Positions 12,486 to 19,170 of a DNA stretch of 19,170 nucleotides are shown piece after piece (the stretch's first letter is position 1; each line of letters begins with the position of its first letter). This stretch comes from Verrucomicrobiota bacterium (GTDB lineage: Bacteria; Verrucomicrobiota; Verrucomicrobiia; Limisphaerales; JAEYXS01): positions 1 to 19,170 of the forward strand of contig JAEYXS010000066.1 in the NCBI GenBank assembly GCA_023431185.1, in the 5' to 3' direction. The notes under the pieces are model-generated. The model saw only the letters and a program-made list of their open reading frames with translations. It was not told the DNA's origin and ran no database searches. The position numbers and the translations under genes were made by a program.

Positions 12486-13610
12486 TCAGTTTGCGAACCG
12501 GATCACGTTCTTGATGCCCTTGTTCTTGCCTTGCAGCAGTTCCTTGTAGTCATCGGGCGTGAAGCGGCCGGTGATGATGGATTCGAGCTGTTTCGGCCAG
12601 CGGCGCTTGAACTCCACGAGGTCCGCGATGGCGTTCTCGAAGGATTCCTTGTCCGCATTCACCGTGCCCACAACCGCCTGGTTCTTCAGCACCAGGTTGC
12701 GCATCAGGTTGCTGCCGAGCAGCTCCACCTTCTCGCCTTCGGGCGGGATGCCCGTGAAGACGAAGATGCCGTTCAAGCCAAGCACCGGCAGCACTTCAAA
12801 CGCGACGTCCGCGGCACCCACGGCCTCATAAACAAGATCGATGTTGCCGATCTGCTTGGCGAGATCTTCGGCGGAGACATCGAGCGAGGAGATGTATTTC
12901 GCGCCGAGTGACTCCACGAGCTCGGACTTCGGATTGGGGGCTTTGCTGCGGGAATACACGTAAGTCTCGAAACCACGCACGAGCAGCGCCATGGTGCCGA
13001 GGATGCCGATGGGTCCGGCACCCAGCACCACGGCCTTCAGGCCATGGCCCGGAGGTTTGCCCGGAATCGTGCATTTCCAAGGCAGTCGGCTCTGCACGTG
13101 CCAGACTTGTTGCAGGCCCTTCTCGGCGATGGTCAATGGCTCGGTCATCACGGCCACGTCACGGAGTTCAGCCGGAACAAGGTTCAGGAACTTCTCGTCT
13201 TCCACGTAATACTCGGCCATGTAGCCGTCGAGCGACTTGATGCCGCGCTCCACATAGTTCGCGGTGGAGCAGTAGTCTTGGCGATCCGCTTTGCAAGGTT
13301 CGCACGAATGATCCGTGCAGGGACGGCGGACTGAAGGGACGACGAGGTCGCCGACCTTGAGCGTCTTCACTCCGGCACCCACTTCGATGACCTGGCCGAG
13401 GGATTCGTGGCCGAGCACGAGGTAATCGCTGCCCTTGGGCGGTTCACCATAGGCGAAGGTGCAGATCTCCCGGTCGGTGCCGCAGATGCCGACATCCAGC
13501 GTGCGGATGCGGACGTGGGTGTCCTGGGAGATGGAAGGTGCCGGGTACTCGAAGGATTGGAGGTCTCTCTTGGCCTTCGATACCGCGATGACGCGCATGG
13601 TCTTGCTCAT
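12486..13610 (-). CDS. Zinc-dependent MDR dehydrogenase, glucose (aldose) 1-dehydrogenase-like
   Basis: A 374-residue medium-chain dehydrogenase/reductase. The best resemblance is to the archaeal-type glucose dehydrogenases, which oxidise aldoses to lactones with NAD(P)+. Catalytic zinc ligands are Cys43 in G-I-C-G-T-D-R-E-I (the T-D-R-E stretch is typical of that subfamily), and His68-Glu69 in L-G-H-E. A structural zinc site is formed by Cys98, Cys103, Cys106 and Cys114. Next come R-G-I-K-S-L-D-G-Y-M and the Rossmann motif V-V-L-G-A-G-P-I-G. After beta-2 there is S-R-S-K, which may favour NADP(H). The ATG at 13608-13610 fits the family start; the upstream in-frame extension (to 13664) is unlike the family. 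It is first in a two-gene unit with the cyclase-family gene. The exact sugar is not predictable; other polyol or alcohol substrates remain possible. Confidence 0.88.
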   Translation of the reverse strand: MSKTMRVIAVSKAKRDLQSFEYPAPSISQDTHVRIRTLDVGICGTDREICTFAYGEPPKGSDYLVLGHESLGQVIEVGAGVKTLKVGDLVVPSVRRPCTDHSCEPCKADRQDYCSTANYVERGIKSLDGYMAEYYVEDEKFLNLVPAELRDVAVMTEPLTIAEKGLQQVWHVQSRLPWKCTIPGKPPGHGLKAVVLGAGPIGILGTMALLVRGFETYVYSRSKAPNPKSELVESLGAKYISSLDVSAEDLAKQIGNIDLVYEAVGAADVAFEVLPVLGLNGIFVFTGIPPEGEKVELLGSNLMRNLVLKNQAVVGTVNADKESFENAIADLVEFKRRWPKQLESIITGRFTPDDYKELLQGKNKGIKNVIRFAN

Positions 13611-13623
13611 GGCAAAAGTAATG

Positions 13624-13652
13624 ATTCTATCCCGCCCCGCTGCAGCCGGTAA
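13624..13652 (-). promoter_or_regulatory. Possible promoter of the dehydrogenase gene
   Basis: On the minus strand TAGAAT (13629-13624; five of six -10 matches) follows TTACCG (13652-13647; a weak -35) after 17 bp. It ends only 13 bases before the ATG at 13610, so the leader would be very short and there is no Shine-Dalgarno sequence. Confidence 0.35.
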
Positions 13653-13734
13653 CACCCCGGCCACAGGAGTAAGGAGCGCGTATGCTAGCGCGGGATTGCG
13701 GCTTGTGAATCAAAATCTGAGGGGCAGAGCGGCT

Positions 13735-13761
13735 TTGCCAAAGGGCCCTGCACCGGATAAT
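13735..13761 (+). promoter_or_regulatory. Possible promoter of the DUF2007-like gene
   Basis: TTGCCA (13735-13740; five of six) is followed after 15 bp by GATAAT (13756-13761; five of six), eleven bases before the ATG at 13773. The spacer is short; a 17-bp alternative is TAATCT. Either would give a transcript with almost no leader. Confidence 0.35.
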
Positions 13762-13772
13762 CTGCGCCAGCG

Positions 13773-13979
13773 ATGAAACTCTTCTATACCGGCCCGGTCA
13801 TCAACACCGAGATGCTTGTCCTGATGCTGGAGAAGCATGGCATCGCGGCCAAAGAGGAGTTGATCGATGTGGATGGCGATCCAGACGACCTGAACCGGCA
13901 GGCGAAGGTGTTTGTACCGGAGGAGGAGTATCGGCGGGCGTATGACCTTTTTTATGGGGAAAAGGAAGGGGAGTTGTGA
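13773..13979 (+). CDS. Small DUF2007-like protein
   Basis: A 68-residue protein matching the pattern of DUF2007 (putative signal-transducing) proteins: M-K-L-F-Y-T-G-P at the start, a helix with E-M-L-V-L-M-L-E-K-H-G-I-A-A (about 13-26) and the closing V-F-V-P-E-E-E-Y-R-R-A-Y-D-L-F (about 46-60), which corresponds to the family's L-W-V-P-x-x-D-x-x-x-A-x-x-L segment. The fold is a small alpha/beta ferredoxin-like domain; the biochemical role of the family is not established. No signal peptide or membrane segment. It diverges from the dehydrogenase gene and has no downstream partner on its strand. No ribosome binding site is visible. The match to the family, and strong third-position G/C, support it as a real gene. 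Confidence 0.82.
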   Translation: MKLFYTGPVINTEMLVLMLEKHGIAAKEELIDVDGDPDDLNRQAKVFVPEEEYRRAYDLFYGEKEGEL

Positions 13980-14037
13980 CCACCTCGGAGGCACTGGGGG
14001 CACGGAGGTTATGGCGGATGATGTAGCGCGCTTCCGA

Positions 14038-14081
14038 TGGACCGCGACTGGTTCCGCGATGCGGAACACAGTCGCGGTCCA
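14038..14081. repeat. Long perfect palindrome (REP-like hairpin)
   Basis: TGGACCGCGACTG (14038-14050) pairs with CAGTCGCGGTCCA (14069-14081). Inside, GTTCCGC (14051-14057) pairs with GCGGAAC (14061-14067) around the loop GAT, with a single bulged A at 14068. The whole is a 20-bp stem in 44 bases. It sits between the convergent DUF2007-like and DUF1501 genes. There is no T-run, so it is not a textbook terminator, although it could block transcription or RNA decay from both sides. The shape is that of REP-type elements. Confidence 0.7.
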
Positions 14082-14093
14082 AAGATTTCGCCT

Positions 14094-15560
14094 TCAGGCC
14101 AGAATCCCTTTCACCACGTGACTCTCTTCCACCCCCGTTAGCTTTTGATCGAGGCCTTGGAAGCGGTAGGTGAATTTGGTGTGGTCGATGCCGAGGCAGT
14201 GGAGGATGGTCGCGTTCAGGTCGTTCAGGTGCACGGGGTTTTCCACGACGTTGTAGCTATAGTCGTCAGTTTCGCCATAGACCACGCCGCCCTTGATGCC
14301 GCCACCGGCCAGGAACATGCAGAAGTTCTTCGGATGATGGTCGCGACCGTAGTTCTCTTTTGTGAGCGTGCCTTGGGAATAGACGGTGCGACCGAATTCA
14401 CCGCCCCAGACGACGAGCGTGTCTTTCAAGAGGCCGCGGTCCTTCAAGTCCTTTAACAAAGCGTAGGTGGGCTGATCCACGTCATTGCACTGGGAGGTGA
14501 TATCCTTCGGCAGGTTGTTGTGCTGATCCCAACCCCGATGGAGGATCTGGACGACGCGGACATCGCGCTCGGCGAGTTTGCGCGCGAGCAAGGCGGAGTG
14601 GGCAAAGGTGCCGGGCTTGGTGACATCCGGGCCGTACATCTCGAGCGTGGCCTTCGATTCCTTCGAGAAATCGATCAAGTCCGGCACCGAAGTCTGCATG
14701 CGGAAGGCCATCTCGTATTGCGCGATGCGGGTGAGCGTTTCCGGATCGTTGAAGCGCTTGTGCGTGGCGGCGTTGAGCTTGCCCAAGCCATCCAGCATGT
14801 CGCGTCGCGCGTCGGCATCCACACCAGGAGGATTTTTCACGAACAGCACCGGATCGCCTTGTGAACGCAAGGCCACGCCCGTATGGCTCGTGGCGAGGAA
14901 GCCTGAACTCCACATGCGCGTGAAGAGCGCCTGCGCGGCCGCACCAGAGGACCACGTGGGCGTAAGCACCACGAAGGCGGGCAGGTCGTTATTCTCGCTG
15001 CCGAGTCCATAGGAGAGCCAGGAGCCGAGGCTTGCCTTGCCGGGGAGTTCGCTGCCGGTCATCACGAAGGTGCAGGCGGGATCGTGATTGATGGCGTTCG
15101 TGTGCACGGTTTTCACGAGCGCGATGTCGTCCACCATCTTGGCGGTGTGCGGGAGCAATTCGCTCACCCACATGCCGCACTTGCCGTGCTGCGCGAACTT
15201 GAACTTCGACGGTGCCACTGGCAACCGCGCCTGACCACTGGTCATCGTCGTGATGCGCTGGCCTTTGCGGATTGAGTCGGGCAAGTCCTTGTCGAACTGC
15301 TCCACGAGCTTCGGCTTGTAATCGAACGTATCGAGCTGCGACGGCCCGCCGTTCATGTGCAGGTAGATGAGGCGTTTCGCCTTGGGCGCAAAGTGCGGAA
15401 ACCCGGGCAGCGCCGGATGCACACGATTCCCTTTCTTCGTGGCCGCGTTCAACATCCCCGGCATGCCGCCCATCAAGGCCAGCGCGATGGAACCGACCCC
15501 GAGGCCCGCGCCGGCGAAGAACTGGCGGCGGTTAATCTGTTGCAGAAAATCAGGATTCAT
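14094..15560 (-). CDS. DUF1501 protein with Tat signal (sulfatase/phosphatase-like fold)
   Basis: A 488-residue protein of the DUF1501 family, usually paired with PSD1 proteins in Planctomycetes and Verrucomicrobia and related in fold to alkaline phosphatase/sulfatase enzymes. The N-terminus has a twin-arginine signal, N-R-R-Q-F-F (Arg11-Arg12), then a hydrophobic stretch rich in Gly/Ala ending near L-N-A-A-T, so folded export is expected. Family segments follow: I-Y-L-H-M-N-G-G-P-S-Q-L-D-T-F-D, N-H-D-P-A-C-T-F-V-M-T-G, H-R-G-W-D-Q-H-N-N-L, V-V-W-G-G-E-F-G-R-T and G-R-D-H-H-P-K-N-F; the conserved Asp/His residues probably bind metal. The ATG at 15558-15560 is chosen; an in-frame GTG at 15569 directly abuts the preceding stop. 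It lies nine bases after the PSD1 gene, clearly the same operon. The true substrate of this family is not established. Confidence 0.95.
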   Translation of the reverse strand: MNPDFLQQINRRQFFAGAGLGVGSIALALMGGMPGMLNAATKKGNRVHPALPGFPHFAPKAKRLIYLHMNGGPSQLDTFDYKPKLVEQFDKDLPDSIRKGQRITTMTSGQARLPVAPSKFKFAQHGKCGMWVSELLPHTAKMVDDIALVKTVHTNAINHDPACTFVMTGSELPGKASLGSWLSYGLGSENNDLPAFVVLTPTWSSGAAAQALFTRMWSSGFLATSHTGVALRSQGDPVLFVKNPPGVDADARRDMLDGLGKLNAATHKRFNDPETLTRIAQYEMAFRMQTSVPDLIDFSKESKATLEMYGPDVTKPGTFAHSALLARKLAERDVRVVQILHRGWDQHNNLPKDITSQCNDVDQPTYALLKDLKDRGLLKDTLVVWGGEFGRTVYSQGTLTKENYGRDHHPKNFCMFLAGGGIKGGVVYGETDDYSYNVVENPVHLNDLNATILHCLGIDHTKFTYRFQGLDQKLTGVEESHVVKGILA

Positions 15561-15569
15561 ACGCGTCAC

Positions 15570-18500
15570 TTAATTCTTGGTTACGACTTCGTCCAGGTTC
15601 AGCACCATGTTCGCCACCATCGTATAGGCGGCCAGTTCGCTGGCGTTCAGCGCGGCGTCCGGTTTCGATTCGCCGTAGCTGATGGCCTTCTTCGCAGCCT
15701 CGACATCTTTCTCATAACGGACCAGTTGCTTGAAGTAGCTGTCTTGCAAGACCGCCGCTTCCTGCTTGCTCGGCGCCCGGCCTGTGGCCGCGCGAAAACC
15801 GAACTCCAATCGTTCAGCCACGCCGGAGCCGCCTTCCTTCATCATGCGTTGTGCGAACGCACGCGCGGCTTCGAAGTGCTGGATGTCATTCATCAACTGC
15901 AACGCCTGCAATGGCGTGTTGCTGCGCTCGCGACGGACGCACGAGGCCTCGCGGCTCGGCGCGTCGAAGGTCGTCATCGCGGGTGCTGGCGCGGTGCGCT
16001 TGATGAAGGTGTAAAGGCTGCGGCGATAGAGCGCGTCACCCGTGTCCTGCTTGTAGTAGCGCGTGTTGCTGCCACTGTAGGCCACCGGTTCCCAGATGTT
16101 CTCCGGCTGATACGGCTTCACCCCTTTGCCGCCGATGTTGTGATTCATCAGGCCGCTGACGAAGAGCACGTTGTCGCGCAGCACCTCGGCATCGAAGCGG
16201 AAGCGCGGTCCGCGGGCGAGCAACCGGTTCTCCGGGTCCATGTCCCAGAGTTTGCTGCTCACCTTGGAGTCCTGCCGGTAAGTGCTGGAGGTCACGATGA
16301 GCTTCACCAGCTTCTTCATGTCCCAACCCTGCTCCCGGAACGTGACGGCCAGCCAGTCGAGCAACTCCGGATGCGTCGGCGGTTCACCTTGCGAACCGAA
16401 ATCACCCGACGTCTTCACGAGACCCGTGCCGAAGAATTGCTGCCAGAACCGGTTCACCGTCACGCGCGCTGTCAAAGGATTCTCCGCTGAGGTCAGCCAG
16501 TCCGCGAGATCCAGCCGGTCGGGGATCTCGCTGCGTGATTTGATCTTCGGAAACGCTGCCGGCGTGCCGGGTGTCACCTTGTCACCGGGCTTGTTGTATT
16601 GGCCACGGATCATCACGAAGGCGTCGCGCTTCTGCGGCAAGTCCGCCATGATGAAGGTCGCATCGATGCTCTTGTCCAATTCATCGCGCTTGTCCTGGAA
16701 GGGCTTCCGCTCCGCGCGCAAGGGATCGAAGATCTCCGCCGTCATCTGGCAGACGTTCTCGAAGTAGTAATCGCGCAGCCGTTGATGTTGCTCCGGCTTG
16801 CGGTCCTCCGGCTTCACCGAGCGCAGGAGGTTCTTCACATCATCCGGCACCCCGGCCACCACTTTGCCCTGGTTGTTCTTCAACCACAGCGCCAGGGAAT
16901 ACGTCGCGTCATTCGCTGGGTCCACCGTGTAGCTCACGCCCACCTTGTCCCAATACATCGTGCCGTCCTTCTGCGTGAAGGCCAGCCCCGCGAACTTCGT
17001 CCCCGCCTTCAGCTTCAGTTTCGCGATGTCGAATTCCAGCTTCACCCACTCGCCCGTCTTCGGCAGCGGCCCCATCACCAGGCGTTCCACCGTGCCTTCC
17101 TTGCCCCACTCGATCGAGTTCGTCTCGCCCCACAACGCCCGGTGCGACCACGAACCCGTGTTGAATTGCAGCATCACACCCTTCGGCGGATCCTTCGGGT
17201 CCAAATAAACATGCGCGAAGATCTTTCCCTTCGCCGGCACGAATAACTGCTTCGGCAATCCGTCGAAGAAATCCTGCACGATGCCTGTGCCCTTGCGGGT
17301 CAATGCCTTCTTGCCGCTATGCACCGGGCCTTCGCCGGAGCTCACCCACTTCAGCGCATGATTCTTCTCCGTGTGTTGCGGCTTCGCGCCTTCCGGCAGA
17401 TCGTCATCCACCCACACCGTCTCGATCGTCTTCTTCTCCGGCTTGGGGTTCTGCTCCGCCGGATCTTTGTAATCCAGCTTGGCGAGCGCGTCCTTGATCT
17501 TCGCGTTCACCTTCGCGATGTCCGCGTCATACTGCTTCAACTGCTTCTCCTGCTCCGGCGTCGTGAGCTTCAAGATCGGCGGCGTCAGCAGGATGTTGCC
17601 ATCCATCGCCGGATCCGCCGCGCTGTTGAAGAACGCATACATCTGGTAGAATTCCTTCTGCGAGATGGGATCGAACTTGTGGTCGTGGCACACCGCGCAA
17701 CCCGCCGTCATGCCCATCCACACTGCCGCCGTCGTCTCCGTGCGATCCACCGCGTAGCGGAAGATGAACTCCTCATTGATCGAACCGCCCTCGCTCGTCG
17801 TCACGTTGCACCGGTTGAAGCCCGACGCGATCTGCTGGTCGCGTGTGGGATTCTTCAAGAGATCCCCCGCGATCTGCCATTTCGTGAACTGGTCGAACGG
17901 CAGGTTCTCGTTGTAAGCCCGCACCACCCAGTCCCGATATGGCCACATCGAGCGCTCGTTATCCAGGTGCAAGCCGTGCGTGTCGCCATAACGCGCCGCA
18001 TCCAGCCAGTACCTCGCCATATGCTCCCCGTAACGTGGCGACTTCAACAGCCGGTCCACCACCTTTTCGTATGCATCCGGCGATTTATCCGCCACGAACT
18101 CCGCGATCTCCTGCGGCGTGGGCGGCAACCCGATCAGGTCGAACGTCACCCGCCGGATGAGCGTCACCCGGTCTGTCTCGGGTGCCGGCTTCAGCTTGTG
18201 CTCCGCCAGCTTCGCCACGATGAAGCTATCGATCCCATTCCGCGCCCAGGCCGCATCCTTGACCTTGGGCAGCACCGGCAGCTTCGGCTGCTCATACGCC
18301 CAATGCCCCTCGAACGGCGCGCCCGCCTCGATCCATTTCTTGATCAAAGCGATCTGGTCCGACTTCAACGTCTTGTGCGACTTCGGCGGTGGCATCAGAT
18401 CATCCTCATCCTTAGTGATGATCCGCCGCCACACCTCGCTCGCCTTCACATCCCCCGGCTTCACCGCTTGATACCCGCCCAGATCTTTCAAGATGCCGTC

Positions 18501-18716
18501 CTTCGTATCCAGGCGCAGCTTGGCTTCGCGCGTCTTTTCATCCGGCCCGTGGCAATGGAAGCAATTATCCGAGAGAATCGGCCGGATATCGCGGTTGAAA
18601 TCGATGCCCGACGATTTGCTCGCCGCCTCGCTCGTGACCGCCGAAAGACCCAGCCACACGCAGACAGCCGATAAAATCAGGCTCCGGCTCCGCGACAAAT
18701 GACAAAGTGTGCTCAT
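15570..18716 (-). CDS. Planctomycete-type cytochrome protein, PSCyt1-DUF1549-DUF1553 (PSD1)
   Basis: A 1048-residue exported protein. The signal peptide is basic (R-S-R-S) then L-I-L-S-A-V-C-V-W-L-G-L-S-A-V. PSCyt1 follows, with haem motif C-F-H-C-H at 52-56 (D-N-C-F-H-C-H-G-P-D) and the typical R-L-D-T-K and D-L-M-P-P-P. DUF1549 (about 140-360) starts at N-G-I-D-S-F-I and carries a second motif, C-A-V-C-H at 340-344 (G-C-A-V-C-H-D-H-K-F-D-P). Residues ~430-600 form an inserted beta-rich, lectin-like domain, and DUF1553 (about 740-1000) starts near D-L-A-D-W-L-T-S-A-E-N-P-L-T-A-R-V. The start at 18716 is chosen because it opens the signal peptide; an ATG at 18734 is possible. The longer frame to 18902 reads through repeats and is not credible. 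It is first in an operon with DUF1501. Proposed roles in polysaccharide or electron-transfer chemistry are unproven. Confidence 0.95.
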   Translation of the reverse strand: MSTLCHLSRSRSLILSAVCVWLGLSAVTSEAASKSSGIDFNRDIRPILSDNCFHCHGPDEKTREAKLRLDTKDGILKDLGGYQAVKPGDVKASEVWRRIITKDEDDLMPPPKSHKTLKSDQIALIKKWIEAGAPFEGHWAYEQPKLPVLPKVKDAAWARNGIDSFIVAKLAEHKLKPAPETDRVTLIRRVTFDLIGLPPTPQEIAEFVADKSPDAYEKVVDRLLKSPRYGEHMARYWLDAARYGDTHGLHLDNERSMWPYRDWVVRAYNENLPFDQFTKWQIAGDLLKNPTRDQQIASGFNRCNVTTSEGGSINEEFIFRYAVDRTETTAAVWMGMTAGCAVCHDHKFDPISQKEFYQMYAFFNSAADPAMDGNILLTPPILKLTTPEQEKQLKQYDADIAKVNAKIKDALAKLDYKDPAEQNPKPEKKTIETVWVDDDLPEGAKPQHTEKNHALKWVSSGEGPVHSGKKALTRKGTGIVQDFFDGLPKQLFVPAKGKIFAHVYLDPKDPPKGVMLQFNTGSWSHRALWGETNSIEWGKEGTVERLVMGPLPKTGEWVKLEFDIAKLKLKAGTKFAGLAFTQKDGTMYWDKVGVSYTVDPANDATYSLALWLKNNQGKVVAGVPDDVKNLLRSVKPEDRKPEQHQRLRDYYFENVCQMTAEIFDPLRAERKPFQDKRDELDKSIDATFIMADLPQKRDAFVMIRGQYNKPGDKVTPGTPAAFPKIKSRSEIPDRLDLADWLTSAENPLTARVTVNRFWQQFFGTGLVKTSGDFGSQGEPPTHPELLDWLAVTFREQGWDMKKLVKLIVTSSTYRQDSKVSSKLWDMDPENRLLARGPRFRFDAEVLRDNVLFVSGLMNHNIGGKGVKPYQPENIWEPVAYSGSNTRYYKQDTGDALYRRSLYTFIKRTAPAPAMTTFDAPSREASCVRRERSNTPLQALQLMNDIQHFEAARAFAQRMMKEGGSGVAERLEFGFRAATGRAPSKQEAAVLQDSYFKQLVRYEKDVEAAKKAISYGESKPDAALNASELAAYTMVANMVLNLDEVVTKN

Positions 18717-18819
18717 GACAGGCTTATTCGCCATAACCTTAGACGTTTCCGTCGCGCCTAACCATGCAGTTTTTTCTTCACCCCATGTAATATCGTCGCC
18801 CCTGATTTCACCCATCCCG

Positions 18820-18831
18820 ATCCGATGTCGG
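18820..18831. repeat. 12-nt repeat with palindromic core, copy 1
   Basis: ATCCGATGTCGG occurs here and again at 19138-19149. It contains the small palindrome CCGA-TG-TCGG. In this copy the flanks differ from copy 2, so the shared unit is only the 12 bases. Confidence 0.5.
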
Positions 18832-18851
18832 ACGATTGATGTTCGATGTTT

Positions 18852-18896
18852 CCCATATGTCCCATTCGTCCTATCAGTCCCATCGGTCCTATTCCC
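18852..18896. repeat. Five-unit tandem repeat of 9 bp
   Basis: Units at 18852, 18861, 18870, 18879 and 18888 follow the pattern CCYATNNGT (the last unit ends CCC). For example CCCATATGT is followed by CCCATTCGT. Because 9 is a multiple of three, the repeat is open in several frames and creates the false N-terminal extension of the PSD1 gene. Confidence 0.65.
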
Positions 18897-19104
18897 TTTC
18901 ATACCTCATACTTCATAATTCACCCATTCCCCCGAAGCAGCCTTCCCGTCTCGTCCGTTCCGTGTGACCCTCCGCGATAGCGTCCTGTTCTGCGGCACTC
19001 TAGCCACCAGTCCACACCTCCCGCACCAAACCCCCGCCAGCCACTTCCCTTAACCATCAATCGACTCCCATAACCATAGACAGAGGACTTTTTCTTTGTT
19101 CCCC

Positions 19105-19124
19105 ATCTGCGTTTATCTGCGTCC
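19105..19124. repeat. Two-unit 10-bp tandem repeat
   Basis: ATCTGCGTTT (19105-19114) is directly followed by ATCTGCGTCC (19115-19124), with a partial third unit ATT after it. It is directly upstream of the second 12-nt palindromic copy. Confidence 0.45.
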
Positions 19125-19130
19125 ATTTCA

Positions 19131-19151
19131 CCCCGGCATCCGATGTCGGGG
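19131..19151. repeat. Hairpin containing copy 2 of the 12-nt repeat
   Basis: CCCCGGC (19131-19137) faces GTCGGGG (19145-19151), pairing with one G-T wobble, and the interior is made of the second ATCCGATGTCGG copy (19138-19149). It may be a small REP-like hairpin inserted among the 10-bp repeats. Confidence 0.45.
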
Positions 19152-19170
19152 CTGTGGTTAAACAGAGAAC

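Larger units (their letters stand above)
18717..19170. other. Gene-free, repeat-rich end region
   Basis: From the PSD1 start to the window edge I see no credible gene. The minus-strand frame at 18920-19126 begins in a tandem repeat and has no family content. The region must carry the PSD1 promoter, but no convincing -35/-10 pair was found. It contains at least three short repeat families, listed separately. A neighbouring gene probably starts or ends beyond 19170. Confidence 0.65.

Noticed and set aside
15357..16490. 377-codon plus-strand frame opposite the DUF1501/PSD1 genes
   Set aside because: Spans the junction of two clear minus-strand genes and shows antisense composition.
17319..18674. 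451-codon plus-strand frame opposite PSD1
   Set aside because: Extremely Arg/Leu/His-rich antisense translation without domain content.
18717..18902. 62-residue N-terminal extension of the PSD1 protein
   Set aside because: It translates the 9-bp tandem repeat and puts a long polar stretch in front of the signal peptide; a start at 18716 or 18734 fits better.
18920..19126. 68-codon minus-strand frame
   Set aside because: Begins in the 10-bp tandem repeat and is low-complexity Gly/Arg sequence, with no gene-like features.
1..19170. CRISPR array, toxin-antitoxin, retron or phage-defence system
   Set aside because: No spacer-repeat pattern, reverse transcriptase, nuclease or small toxin/antitoxin pair was found; the only tandem repeats are the short 9-bp and 10-bp units at the right end.

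Overview
The window looks like chromosomal DNA from a high-GC member of the Verrucomicrobiota, or more broadly the PVC group. The lineage markers are a planctomycete-type cytochrome protein (PSCyt1/DUF1549/DUF1553) paired with a DUF1501 protein, two pseudopilins carrying the H-X9-DG motif, a BamB/PQQ-like propeller fragment, and several short palindromic or tandem intergenic repeats. This placement is inferred from gene content; there is no rRNA or other strong marker.

Layout. Positions 1-660 hold the start of a secreted beta-propeller gene (minus) diverging from a HIT-family hydrolase (plus). Positions 734-836 are a palindromic REP/MITE-like element. Next to it is an AT-rich orphan gene (926-1471), then a secreted two-copy alpha/beta hydrolase (1534-3486). 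Facing that gene are hflX and miaA (minus, 3558-5852), a ribosome and tRNA maintenance pair without the hfq that sits between them in E. coli. After a 478-bp gene-free stretch comes a GH42 beta-galactosidase homologue (6331-8385) that lacks the usual acid/base glutamate, and then two overlapping pseudopilin genes (8506-9926).

Positions 9934-11636 hold a minus-strand operon with a visible promoter and terminator. It encodes two unrecognised membrane-anchored helical proteins whose genes overlap by 4 nt. Upstream on the same strand is a glucose-dehydrogenase-like MDR enzyme (12486-13610) followed by a cyclase/kynurenine-formamidase-family hydrolase (11730-12398) and a strong terminator. A DUF2007-like small protein diverges from it (13773-13979). 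A 44-nt perfect-stem palindrome (14038-14081) separates this from the large PSCyt/PSD1 and DUF1501 pair (14094-18716, minus). The last ~450 bp have no gene and are a mosaic of short repeats.

Themes: extracytoplasmic and carbohydrate-related enzymes (PQQ-like, esterase-like hydrolase, GH42, aldose dehydrogenase, PSD1/DUF1501) sit among housekeeping genes. No CRISPR array, complete insertion sequence, tRNA, rRNA or recognisable defence system was found. The observations most worth following up are the GH42 acid/base replacement, the degenerate second copy in the hydrolase, the uncharacterised membrane-protein operon, and the interspersed palindromes.
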